Source of the DNA: Dama dama
Lineage: Eukaryota > Chordata > Mammalia > Artiodactyla > Cervidae
NCBI RefSeq assembly: GCF_033118175.1
Contig: NW_026870967.1
Span: 186,001 to 250,000, forward strand
DNA: 64,000 nucleotides
Direction of reading: 5' to 3'
The first letter of the stretch is position 1. The number at the start of each line of letters is the position of its first letter. The notes under the pieces were generated by a model. That model was not told where the DNA came from. It searched no databases and saw only the letters and a program-made list of their open reading frames with translations. The translations under genes were made by a program, and so were the position numbers. This document shows positions 22,478 to 33,300 of the stretch, one piece after another.

Positions 22478-23842
22478 GAGGCCCTCTGAGCTCCAGCACC
22501 TTGCAGTGTGGAGACAGCCCCTGCCAGCAACCTCCTCTCCAAGGAGGCCTCAACCGAGGCCTAGTCCCAGGGAAAGGCACCAGCGGGGATGAACCTGGGG
22601 AGGCGCCCGGGAATGTCTGGACCCAGTCCCCTCAGCCTGCCCCTTGGTGGTGCAGTCCCCCCGGAGGCCAGGAAGGTCTGGGAAAGGCTGGCCAGGGGCA
22701 GGGGCCCTGCTGGGTCCTGCCCCTGGCCTGTGGGGCGTCTGAGCACAACCGGCACTCTCCCACTGGAAGACCTCCCCGTCTGCCTCCAAAGGACGGTTTG
22801 CAAGCACTCCCACCCGCTGTTCCCGCCAGGCACGCACAATGCTCCCAAGCCCGGGAGAAAAGCGCTTCGGGGTGGTGCTCTCTCCGGGCCCTTGCCCCTG
22901 AGCCTGGGGGCCAGGCATGGGGTCCACACTCCCAGGCCAAGGCAGAACCACATGCACACGTCTGTTCCTGCCCCTTGCACCAGCAGAGAGCTCAGGGGAG
23001 CCAGAGACTGTCAGGCAGCTGCTGGGCTGGCCGCTTGTGTGGGAAGGGGCAGAGCCGACCTAGGGGCAAGTTGGGCCTGTTGCTCTCCCTGTTGACCTGA
23101 GGCTGCTGGGCCAAAGAAGTCTTGGGCATCCAGCCCCTTGCTGGTCCCTTCCCTCTGACGAGGCCCTCTGAGCTTCAGCACCTTGCAGTGTGGAGACAGC
23201 CCCTGCCAGCAACCTCCTCTCCAAGGAGGCCTCAACCGAGGCCTAGGCCCAGGGGAAAGGCACCAGCGGGGATGAGCCTGAGGAGGCGCCCGGGCATGTC
23301 TGGACCCAGTCCCCGCAGCCTGCCCCTTGGTGGGGCAGTACCCCCGGAGGCCAGGAAGGTCTGGGCAAGGCTGGCCAGGGGCAGGGGCCCTGCTGGGTCC
23401 TGCACCTGGCCTGTGGGGCCTCTGAGCACAACCGGCCCTCTCCCACTGGAAGACCTCCCCGGCTGTCTCCAAAGTCCTGTTTGCAAACACTCCCGCCCGC
23501 TGTTTCCGGCAGGCACGCACAATGCTCCTAAGCCCGGGAAAAAAGCGCTTCGGGGTGGTGCTCTCTCCGGGCCCTTGCCCCTGAGCCTGGGGGCAATGCA
23601 GGGGGAACACACTCCCAGGCCAAGGCAGAACCACATGCACACGTCTGTTCCTGCCCCCTGCACCGGCAGAGAGCTCGGGGGAGCCAGAGTCTGCCAGGCA
23701 GCTGCTGGGCTGGCGGCCTGTGTGGGAAGGGGCAGAGCCGACCTAGGGGCAAGTTGGGCCTCTTGCTCTCCCTGCTGCCCTGAGGCTGCTGGGCCAAAGA
23801 GGTCTTGGGCATCCAGCCCCTTGCTGGTCCCTTCCCTCTGAC
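22478..23842 (+). repeat. Two ordinary monomers
   Basis: Units start at 22478 (682 bp) and 23160 (683 bp). The first shares CCTAGTCCCAGGGAAAGG and GGGAATGTCTGG with unit 14333, about 8.1 kb upstream. The second carries the TCCTGTTTGCAAACAC subrepeat variant. No gene is present. Confidence 0.92.
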
Positions 23843-24128
23843 GAGGCCCTCTGAGCTCCAGCACCTTGCAGTGTGGAGACAGCCCCTGCCAGCAACCAGC
23901 TCTCAAAGGAGGCCTCACCGAGGCCTATGCCCAGGGGAAAAGCACCAGCGGGGATGAGCCAGGGGAGGCGCCCGGGCATGTCTGGACCCAGTCCCCGCAG
24001 CCTGCCCCTTGGTGGGGCTGTAACCCCGGAGGCAGGACAGTCTGGGCAAGGCTGCCCAGGGGCAGGGGCCCTCCTTGGTCCTGCCCCTGGCCTGTGGGGC
24101 CTCTGAGCACAACCAGCCCTCTCCCACT

Positions 24129-24641
24129 GGAAGATCTCCCCGGCTGCCTCCAAAGGCCGGTTTGCAAGTACTCCCACTCGCTGTTCCCGCCATCCGTGCA
24201 AATGCTCCAAGCCCAGGAGAAAAGCGCTTCCGGGTGGTGCTCTTTCCCGGCCCTTGGAAGACCTCCCCGGCTGCCTCCAAAGGCTGGTTTTCAAGAACTC
24301 CCTCCCGCTGTCCCGCCAGCCGCACACAATGCTCCCAAGCCCGGGAGAAAAGCATTTTTGGGTGGTGCTCTCTCCGGGCCCTTGGAAGACCTCCCCGGCT
24401 GCCTACAAAGGCCGGTTTGCAAGCACTCATGTCCACTGTTCCCGACAGCCGTGCACAATGCTCCCAATTCCGGGAGAAAAGTGCTTTGGGATGGTGCTCT
24501 CTCCGGGCACTTGGAAGACCTCCCCGGCTGCCTCCAAAGGACGGTTTGCAAGCACTCCCGCCTACTGTTCCCACCAGGCACGCACAATGCTCCCAAGCCC
24601 GGGAGAAAAGCGCTTCGGCGTGGTGCTCTCTCCAGGCCCTT
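24129..24641 (+). repeat. Expanded subrepeat block, 4 copies
   Basis: Copies start at 24129, 24256, 24383 and 24513, inside the 1,064-bp unit 23843-24906. Copy 1 (GCCATCCGTGCAAATGC) matches copy 3 of the 14-copy block. Copy 2 (GGCTGGTTTTCAAGAAC) matches copy 5. Copy 3 (GCCTACAAAGG, CCCAATTCCGGG) matches copy 6. The last copy has the ordinary CCAGGC form and is shared with the last copy at 25581. Order relative to the 14-copy block is kept. Confidence 0.93.
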
Positions 24642-25194
24642 GCCCCTGAGCCTGGGGGCTAGGCAGGGGTCCACACTCCCAGGCCAAGGCAGAACCACAT
24701 GCACACGTCTGTTCCTGCCCCCTGCACCGGCAGAGAGCTCGGGGGAACCAGAGTCTGCCAGGGAGCTGCTGGGCTGGCCGCCTGTGTGGGAAGGGGCAGA
24801 GCCGACCTAGGGGCAAGTTGGGCCTCTTGCTCTCCCTGCTGCCCTGAGGCTGCTGGGACAAAGACGTCTTGGGCATCCAGCCCCTTACTGGTCCCTTCCC
24901 TCTGACGAGGCCCTCTGAGCTCCAGCACCTTGCAGTGTGGAGACAGCCCCTGCCAGCAACCTCCTCTCCAAGGAGGCCTCAACCGAGGCCTAGGCCCAGG
25001 GCAAAGGCACCAGCGGGGATGAGCCAGGGGAGGCGCCCGAGCATGTCTGGACCCAGTCCCCGCAGCCTGCCCCTTGGTGGGGCAGTACCCCCGGAGGCCA
25101 GGAAGGTCTGGGCAAGGCAGGCCAGGGGCAGGGGCCCTGCTGGGTCCTGCCCCTGGCCTGTGGGGCCTCTGAGCACAACCGGCCCTCTCCCACT

Positions 25195-25709
25195 GGAAGA
25201 CCTCCCCGGCTGCCTCCAAAGGCCGGTTTGCAAGCGCTCCCGCCCACTGTTCCCAGCAGGCGCGCACAATGCTCCCAAGCCCGGGAGAAAAGCGCTTCGG
25301 GGTGGTGATCTCTCCGGGCCCTTGGAAGACATCCCCGGCTGCCTCCAAAGGCCGGTTTGCAAGCACTCAATCCCGCTGTTCCCGCCAGCCGCGCACAATG
25401 CTCCCAAGCCCGGGAGAAAAGCGCTTCGGGGTGGTGCTCTCTCCCGGCCCTTGGAAGACCTCCCCGGCTGCCTCCAAAGGCTGGTTTTCAAGAACTCCCT
25501 CCCGCTGACCCGCCAGCCGCACACAATGCTCCCAAGCCCGGGAGAAAAGCATTTTTGGGTGGTGCTCACTCCGGGCCCTTGGAAGACCTCCCCGGCTGCC
25601 TCCAAAGGACGGTTTGCAAGCACTCCCGCCTACTGTTCCCACCAGGCACGCACAATGCTCCCAAGCCCGGGAGAAAAGCGCTTCGGGGTGGTGCTCTCTC
25701 CAGGCCCTT
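25195..25709 (+). repeat. Expanded subrepeat block, 4 copies
   Basis: Copies start at 25195, 25324, 25453 and 25581, inside the 1,068-bp unit 24907-25974. Copy 2 (GCACTCAATCCCGC) matches copy 4 of the 14-copy block. Copy 3 (GGCTGGTTTTCAAGAAC, GCTGACCCGCC) matches copy 5. Copies 1 and 4 are ordinary CCAGGC-type copies. Confidence 0.93.
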
Positions 25710-25974
25710 GCCCCTGAGCCTGGGGGCTAGGCAGGGGTCCACACTCCCAGGCCAAGGCAGAACCACATGCACACGTCTGTTCCTGCCCCCTGCACCGGCA
25801 GAGAGCTCAGGGGAGCCAGAGGCTGTCAGGCAGCTGCTGGGCTGGCCGCCTGTGTGGGAAGGGGCAGAGCCGACCTAGGGGCAAGTTGGGCCTCTTGATC
25901 TCCCTGCTGCCCTGATGCTGCTGGGCCAAAGAGGTCTTGGGCATCCAGCCCCTTACTGGTCCCTTCCCTCTGTC

Positions 25975-27339
25975 GAGGCCCTCTGAGCTCCAGCACCTTG
26001 CAGTGTGGAGACAGCCCCTGCCAGCAATCTCCTCTCCAAGGAGGTCTCAACCGAGGCCTAGGCCCAGGGGAAAGGCACCAGAAGGGATGAGCCAGGGGAG
26101 GCGCCCGGGCATCTCTGGACCCAGACCGCGCAGCCTGCCCCTTGGTGGGGCAGTAACCCCGGAGGCCAGGAAGGTCTGGGCAAGGCTGGCCAGGGGCAGG
26201 GGCCCTGCTGTGTCCTGCCCCTGGCCTGTGGGGCCTCTGAGCACAACCGGCCCTCTCCCACTGGAAGACGTCCCCGGCTGCCTCCAAAGGCCGGTTTGCA
26301 AGCACTCCCGCCCACTGTTCCCGCCAGGCGCGCACAATGCTCCCAAGCCCGGGAGAAAAGTGCTTCGGGGTGGTGCTCTCTCCGGGCCCTTGCCCCTGAG
26401 CCTGGGGGCCAGGCAGGGGTCCACACTCCCAGGCCAAGGCAGAACCACATGCACACGTCTGTTCCTGTCCCGGGCACCGGCAGAGAGCTTGGGGGAGCCA
26501 GAGTCTGTCAGGCAGCTGCTGGGTTGGCCGCCTGTGTGGGAAGGGGCAGAGCCGACCTAGGGGCAAGTTGGGCCTCTTGCTCTCCCTGCTGCCCTGAGGC
26601 TGCTGGGCCAAAGATGTCTTGGGCATCCAGCCCCTTACTGGTCCCTTCCCTCTGACGAGGCCCTCTGAGCTCCAGCACCTTGCAGTGTGGAGACAGCCCC
26701 TGCCAGCAACCTCCTCTCCAAGGAGGCCTCAACCGAGGCCTAGGCCCAGGGGAAAGGCACCAGCGGGGATGAGCCAGGGGAGGCACCCGAGCATGTCTGG
26801 ACCCAGTCCCCGCAGCCTGCCCCTTGGTGGGGCAGTACCCCCGGAGGCCAGGAAGGTCTGGGCAAGGCTGGCCATGGGCAGGGGCCCTGCTGGGTCCTGC
26901 CCCTGGCCTGTGGGGCCTCTGAGCACAACCGGCCCTCTCCCACTGGAAGACCTCCCCGGCTTCCTCCAAAGGCCGGTTTGCAAGCGCTCCCGCCCACTGT
27001 TCCCAGCAGGCGCGCACAATGCTCCCAAGCCCGGGAGAAAAGCACTTCGGGGTGGTGCTCTCACCGGGCCCTTGCCCCTGAGCCTGGGGGCAATGCAGGG
27101 GGAACACACTCCCAGGCCAAGGCAGAACCACATGCACACGTCTGTTCCTGCCCCCTGCACCGGCAGAGAGCTCAGGGGAGCCAGAGTCTGTCAGGCAGCT
27201 GCTGGGCTGGCCGCCTGTGTGGGAAGGGGCAGAGCCGACCTAGGGCCAAGTTGGGCCTCTTGCTCTCCCTGCTGCCCTGAGGTTGCTGGGCCAAAGAGGT
27301 CTTGGGCATCCAGCCCCTTGCTGGTCCCTTCCCTCTGAC
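25975..27339 (+). repeat. Two ordinary monomers flanking the HOR domain
   Basis: Unit 25975 carries private variants: CTGTCGAGG, GCAATCTCC, AGGTCTCAACC, CAGAAGGGATG, GGCATCTCTGG, GACCGCGCAG and CCCGGGCACCGG. These recur together in unit 53814, 27,839 bp away. Unit 26657 (AGGCACCCGAGCATG, CCGGCTTCCTCC) recurs as unit 34473, the last unit of HOR copy 1. Confidence 0.9.
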
Positions 27340-30300
27340 GAGGCCCTCTGAGCTCCAGCACCTTGCAGTGTGGAGACAGCCCTGCCAGCAACCTCCTCTC
27401 CAAGGAGGCCTCAACCGAGGCCTAGGCCCAGGGGAAAGGCACCAGCGGGGATGAGACTGGGGAGGGGCCCGGGCATGTCTGGACCCAGTCCCCGCAGCCT
27501 GCCCCTTGGTGGGGCTGTAACCCCGGAGGCAGGAAGGTCTGGGCAAGGCTGGCCAGGGGCAGGGGCCCTGCTGGGTCCTGCCCCTGGCCTGTGGGGCCTC
27601 TGAGCACAACCGGCCCTCTCCCACTGGAAGACCTCCCCGGCTGCATCCAATGGCCGGTTTGCAAGCCCTCATGCTCGCTGTTCCCACCAGCCGCGCACAA
27701 TGCTCCCTAGCCCGGGAGAAAAGCATTTTTGGGTGGTGCTCACTCCAGGCCCTTGGAAGACCTCCCTGGCTGTCTCCAAGGCCGGTTTGCAAGCACTTCT
27801 GCCTGCTGTTCCCGCCACACGCGCACAATGCTCCCAAGCCCGGGAGAAAAGCTTTTCGGGGTGGTGTTCTCTCTGGGCCCAAGAAAGACCTCCCGGGCTG
27901 CCCCCAAAGGCCGGTTTGCAAGCACTCCCACTCGCTGTTCCCTCCATCCGTGCAAATGCTCCAAGCCCAGGAGAAAAGCGCTTCGGGGTGGTGCTCTCTC
28001 CCGGCCCTTGGAAGACCTCCCCGGCTGCCTCCAAAGGCCGGTTTGCAAGCACTCAATCCCGCTGTTCCGGCCAGCCACGCACAATGCTCCCAAGCCCGGG
28101 AGAAAAGCGCTTTGGGGTGGTGCTCTCTCCCGGCCCTTGGAAGACCTCCCCGGCTCCCTCCAAAGGCTGGTTTTCAAGAACTCCCTCCCGCTGACCCGCC
28201 AGCCGCACACAATGCTCCCAAGCCCGGGAGAAAAGCATTTTGGGGTGGTGCTCTCTCCGGGCCCTTGGAAGACCTCCCCGGCTGCCTACAAAGGCCGGTT
28301 TGCAAGCACTCATGTCCGCTGTTCCCGACAGCCGTGCACAATGCTCCCAATTCCGGGAGAAAAGTGCTTCGGGATGGTGCTCTCTCCGGGCACTTGGAAG
28401 ACCTCCCAGGCTGCCTCCAATGGCCGGTTTGCAAGCACTCCCGCCCGCTGTTCCCGCCAGCCTCGCACAATGCTCCCAAGACCGGGAGAAAAGTGCTTCG
28501 GGGTGGTGCTCTCTCCGGGCCCTTGGAAGACCTCCCAGGCTGTCCCCAAAGGCCGGTTTGCAAGCACTCCCACTCGCTGTTCCCGCCAGCCACGCACAAT
28601 CCTCCAAAACCCCGGAGAAAAGCGCTTCGGGGTGGTGTACTCTCCGTGCCCATGGAAGACCTCCCGGGGTGCCCCCAAAGGCCGGTTTGGAAGCACTCCC
28701 ACTCGCTGTCCCCGCCATCCGCGCAAATGTTCCAAGCCCGGGAGAAAAGCGCTTCTGGGTGGTGCTCTCTCCTGGCCCTTGGAAGACCTCCCCGGCTGCC
28801 TCCAAAGGCCGGTTTGCAAGCACTCCCGCCCGCTGTTCCCACCAGCCACGCACAATGCTCCCAAGCCCGGGAGAAAAGCATTTTGGGGTGGTGCTCACAC
28901 CGGGCCCTGGAAGACCTCCCCGGCTGCCTCCAAAGGACGGTTTTCAAGCACTCCTGCCTGCTGTTCCCGGCACCCGCGCACAATGCTCCCAAGCCCGGGA
29001 GAAAAGCGCTTCGGGGTGGTGCTCTCTACAGGCCCTTGGAAGACCTCCCCGGCTGCCTCCAAAGGCCGGTTTGCAAGGACTCCTTCCTGCTGTTCCCGCC
29101 AGCCAAGCACAATGCTCCCAAGCCCGGGAGAAAAGCATTTTGGGGTGGTGCTCACTCCGGGCCCTTGGAAGACCGCCCCGGCTGCCTCCAAAGGCCAGTT
29201 TGCAAGCACTCCTGCCTGCTGTTCCCGCCAGCCGCGCACAATGCTCCCAAGCCCGGGAGAAAAGCGCTTCAGGGTGGTGCTCTCTCCGGGCACTTTCAAG
29301 ACCTCCCCGGCTGCCTCCAAAGGCAGGTTTGTAAGTACTCATTCCCGCTGCTTCCGCCAGCCACGCACAATGCTCCCAAGCCCGGGAGAAAACCGCTTCA
29401 GGGTGGTGCCCTCTCCGGGCCCTTGCCCCTGAGCCTGGGGGCCAGGCAGGGGTTCCACACTCCCAGGCCAAGTCAGAACCACATGCACACGTCTGTTGCT
29501 GCCCCCTGCACCGGCAGAGAGCTCGGGGGAGCCAGAGTCTGCCAGGCAGTTGCTGGGCTGTCTGCCTGTGTGGGAAGGGGCAGAGCCGACCTAGGGGCAA
29601 GTTGGGCCTCTTGCTCTCCCTGCTGCCCTGAGGCTGCTGGGCCAAAGAGGTCTTGGGCATCCAGCCCTTTGCTGGTCCCTTCCCTCTGACGAGGCCCTCT
29701 GAGTTCCAGCACCTCGCAGAGTGGAGACAGCCCCTGCCAGCAACCTCCTCTCCAAGGAGGCCTCAACCGAGGCCTAGGCCCAGGGGAAAGGCACCAGCGG
29801 GGATGAGCCTGGGGATGCGCCCGGGCATGTCTGGACCCAGTCCCAGCAGTCTGCCCCTTGGTGGCGCAGTACCCCCAGAGGCCAGGAAGGTCTGGGCAAG
29901 ACTGCCAGGGGCAGGGACACTGCTGGGTCCTGCCCCTGGCCTGTGGGGCCTCTGAGCAAAACCGGCACTCTCCCGCTGGAAGACCTCCCCGGCTGCCTCC
30001 AAAGGCCGGTTTGCAAGCACTCCCACCCGCTTTTCCCGCCAGGCACGCACAATGCTCCCAAGCCCGGTAGAAAACCGCTTTGGGGTGGTGCTCTCTCCGG
30101 GCCCTTTCCCCTGAGCCTGGGGGCCAGGCAGGGGGTCCACACTCCCAGGCCAAGGCAGAACGACATGCACACGTCTGTTCCTGCCCCCTACACCGGCAGA
30201 GAGCTCGGGGGAGCCAGAGACTGCCAGGCTGCTGCTGGGCTGGCTGCCTGTGTGGGAAGGGGCAGAGCCGACCTAGGGGCAAGTTGGGCCTCTTGCTCTC

Positions 30301-33300
30301 CCTGCTGCCCTGAGGCTGCTGGGCCAAAGAGGTCTTGGGCATCCAGCCCCTTGCTGGTCCCTTCCCTCTGACGAGGCCCTCTGAGTTCCAGCACATTGCA
30401 GTGTGGAGACAGGCCCTGCCAGCAACCTCCTCTCCAAGCAGGCCTCAACCGAGGCCTAGGCCCAGGGGAAAGGCACCAGCGGGGATGAGCCCGGGGAGGC
30501 GCCCGGGTATGTCTGGACCCAGTCCCCGCAGCCTGCCCCTTGGTGGGGCAGTACCCCCGGAGGCCAGGAAGGTCTGGGCAAGGCTGACCAGGGGCACGGG
30601 CCCTGCTGCGTCCTGCCCCTGGCCTGTGGGGCCTCTGAGCACAACCGGCCCTCTCCCACTGGAAGACCTCCCCAGGCTGCCTCCAAAGGCCGGTTTGCAA
30701 ACACTCCCGCCCGCTGTTCACGACAGGCATGCACAGTGCTCCCAAGCCCGGGAGAAAAGCGCTTCGGGGTGGTGCTCCCACCGGGCCCTTGCCCCTGAGC
30801 CTGGGGGCAATGCAGGGGTTCCACACTCCCAGTCCAAGGCAGAACCACATGCACACGTCTGTTCCTGCCCCCTGCACCGGCAGAGAGCTCAGGGGAGCCA
30901 GAGTCTGTCAGGCAGCTGCTGGGCTGGCCGCCTGTGTGGGAAGGGGCAGAGCCGACCTAGGGGCAAGTTGGGCCTCTTGCTCTCCCTGCTGCCCTGAGGC
31001 TGCTGGGCCAAAGAGGTCTTGGGCATCCAGCCCCTTGCTGGTTCCTTCCCTCTGACGAGGCCCTCTGAGCTCCAGCACCTTGCAGTGTGGAGACAGCCCC
31101 TGCCAGCAACCTCCTCTGCAATGAATCCTCAACCCATGCCTAGGCCCAGGGGAAAGGCACCAGCGGGGATGAGCCTGGGGAGGCGCCCGGCCATGTCTGG
31201 ACCCAGTCCCCGCAGCCTGCCCCTTGGTGGGGCTGTACCCCCGGAGGCAGGAAGGTCTGGGCAAGGCTGGCCAAGGGCAGGGGCCCTGCTGGGTCCTGCC
31301 CCTGGCCTGTGGGGCCTCTGAGCACAACCGGCCCTCTCCCACTGGAAGACCTCCCCGGCTGCCTCCAAAGGCCGGTTTGCAAGCACTTCCGCACACTGTT
31401 CCCACCAGGCGCGCACAATGCTCCCAAGCCCGGGAGAAAAGCGCTTCGGGGTGGTGCTCTCTCCGGGCCCTTGCCCCTGAGCCTGGGGGCCGGGCAGGGG
31501 ATCCATACTCCCAGGCTAAGGCAGAACCACATGCACACGTCTGTTCCTGCCCCCTCCATCGGCAGAGAGCTGGGGGGAGCCAGAGTCTGTCAGGCAGCTT
31601 CTGGGCTGGCCGCCTGTGTGGGAAGGGGCAGAACCGACCTAGGGGCAAGTTGGGCCTCTTGCTCTCCCTGCTGCCCTGAGGCTGCTGGGCCAAAAAGAGG
31701 TCTTGGGCATCCAGCCCCTTGATGGTCCCTTCCCTCTGACGAGGCCCTCTGAGCTCCACCACCTTGCAGTGTGGAGACAGCCCCTGCCAGCAACCTCCTC
31801 TCCAAGGAGGCCTCAACCGAGGCCTAGGCCCAGGGGAAAGGCACCAGCGGGGATGAGCCAGTGGAGGCGCCCGGGCATGTCTGGACCCAGTCCCCGCAGC
31901 CTGACCCTTGGTGGGGCAGTAACCCCGGAGGCCAGGAAGGTCTGGGCAAGGCTGGCCAGGGGCAGGGGCCCTGCTGGGTCCTGCCCCTGGCCTGTGGGTC
32001 CTCTGAGCACAACCGGCCCTCTCCCACTGGAAGACCTCCCCGGCTGCCTCCAAAGGCCGGTTTGCCAACACTCGTGCCCGCTGTTCCCGCCAGGCACGCA
32101 CAATGCTCCCAAGCCCGGGAGAAAAGCGCTTCGGGGTGTTGCTCTCTCCGGGCCCTTGCCCCTGAGCCTGGGGGCCAGGCAGTGGGTCCACACTCCAAGA
32201 CCAATGCAGAACCACATGCACACGTCTGTTTCTGCCCCCTGCACCGGCAGAGAGCTCGGGGGAGCCAGAGTCTGTCAGGCAGCTGCTGGGCTGGCCGCCT
32301 GTGTGGGAAGGGGCAGAGCCGACCTAGGGGCAAGTTGGGCCTCTTCCTCTCCCTGCTGCCCTGAGGCTGCTAGGCCAAAGAGGTCTTGGGCATCCAGCCC
32401 CTTGCTGGTCCCTTCCCGCTGACGAGGCCCTCTGAGCTCCAGCACCTTGCAGTGTGGAGACAGCCCCTGCCAGCAACCACATCTCCAAGGAGGCCTTAAC
32501 CGAGGCCTAGGCCCAGGGGAAAGTCACCAGCGGGGATGAGACTGGGGAGGCACCCGGGCCTGTCTGGACCCAGTCCCCGCAGCCTGCCCCTTGGTGGGGC
32601 AGTACCCCCGTAGGCCAGGAAGGTCTGAGCAAGGCTGGCCAGGGGCAGGGGCCCTGCTGGGTCCTGCCTCTGTCTTGTGGGGCCTCTGAGCACAACCGGC
32701 CGTCTCCCGCTGGAAGACCTCCCCGGCTGCCTCCAAAGGCCGGTTTGCAAGCACTCCCGCCCGCTGTTCCCGCCAGGCACGCACAATGCTCCCAAGCCCG
32801 GGAGAAAACCGCTTTGGGGTGGTGCTCTCTCCGGGCCCTTGCCCCTGAGCCTGGGGGCCAGGCAGGGGTTCCACACTCCCAGGCCAAGTCAGAACCACAT
32901 GCACACGTCTGTTGCTGCCCCCTGCACCGGCAGAGAGCTCGGGGGAGCCAGAGTCTGCCAGGCAGCTGCTGGGATGTCTGCCTGTGTGGGAAGGGGCAGA
33001 GCCGATGTAGGGGCAAGTTGGGCCTCTTGCTCTCCCTGCTGCCCTGAGGCTGCTGGGCCAAAGAGGTCTTGGGCATCCAGCCCTTTGCTGGTCCCTTCCC
33101 TCTGACGAGGCCCTCTGAGTTCCAGCACCTCGCAGTGTGGAGACAGCCCCTGCCAGCAACCTCCTCTCCAAGGAGGCCTCAACCGAGGCCTAGGCCCAGG
33201 GGAAAGGCACCAGCGGGGATGAGCCTGGGGATGCGCCCGGGCATGTCTGGACCCAGTCCCGGCAGTCTGCCCCTTGGTGGCGCAGTACCCCCAGAGGCCA

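Noticed and set aside
29330..29345. 5' splice-site-like GTAAGT in the last subrepeat, with CTGTTCCCGCCAG as a possible 3' site
   Set aside because: Only a few copies carry GTAAGT and its upstream bases are TTT instead of CAG. Pyrimidine-AG strings are expected in this composition, and no exon or transcript evidence exists.
27650..29689. A 679-codon forward open frame in the 14-subrepeat block, repeated at 35466, 41913 and 48360
   Set aside because: The other two forward frames and much of the reverse strand are open as well. The subrepeat has no stop triplets and is 43 codons long, the predicted sequence is low-complexity, and no promoter, splice or polyadenylation context is visible. Open frames alone do not support a gene.
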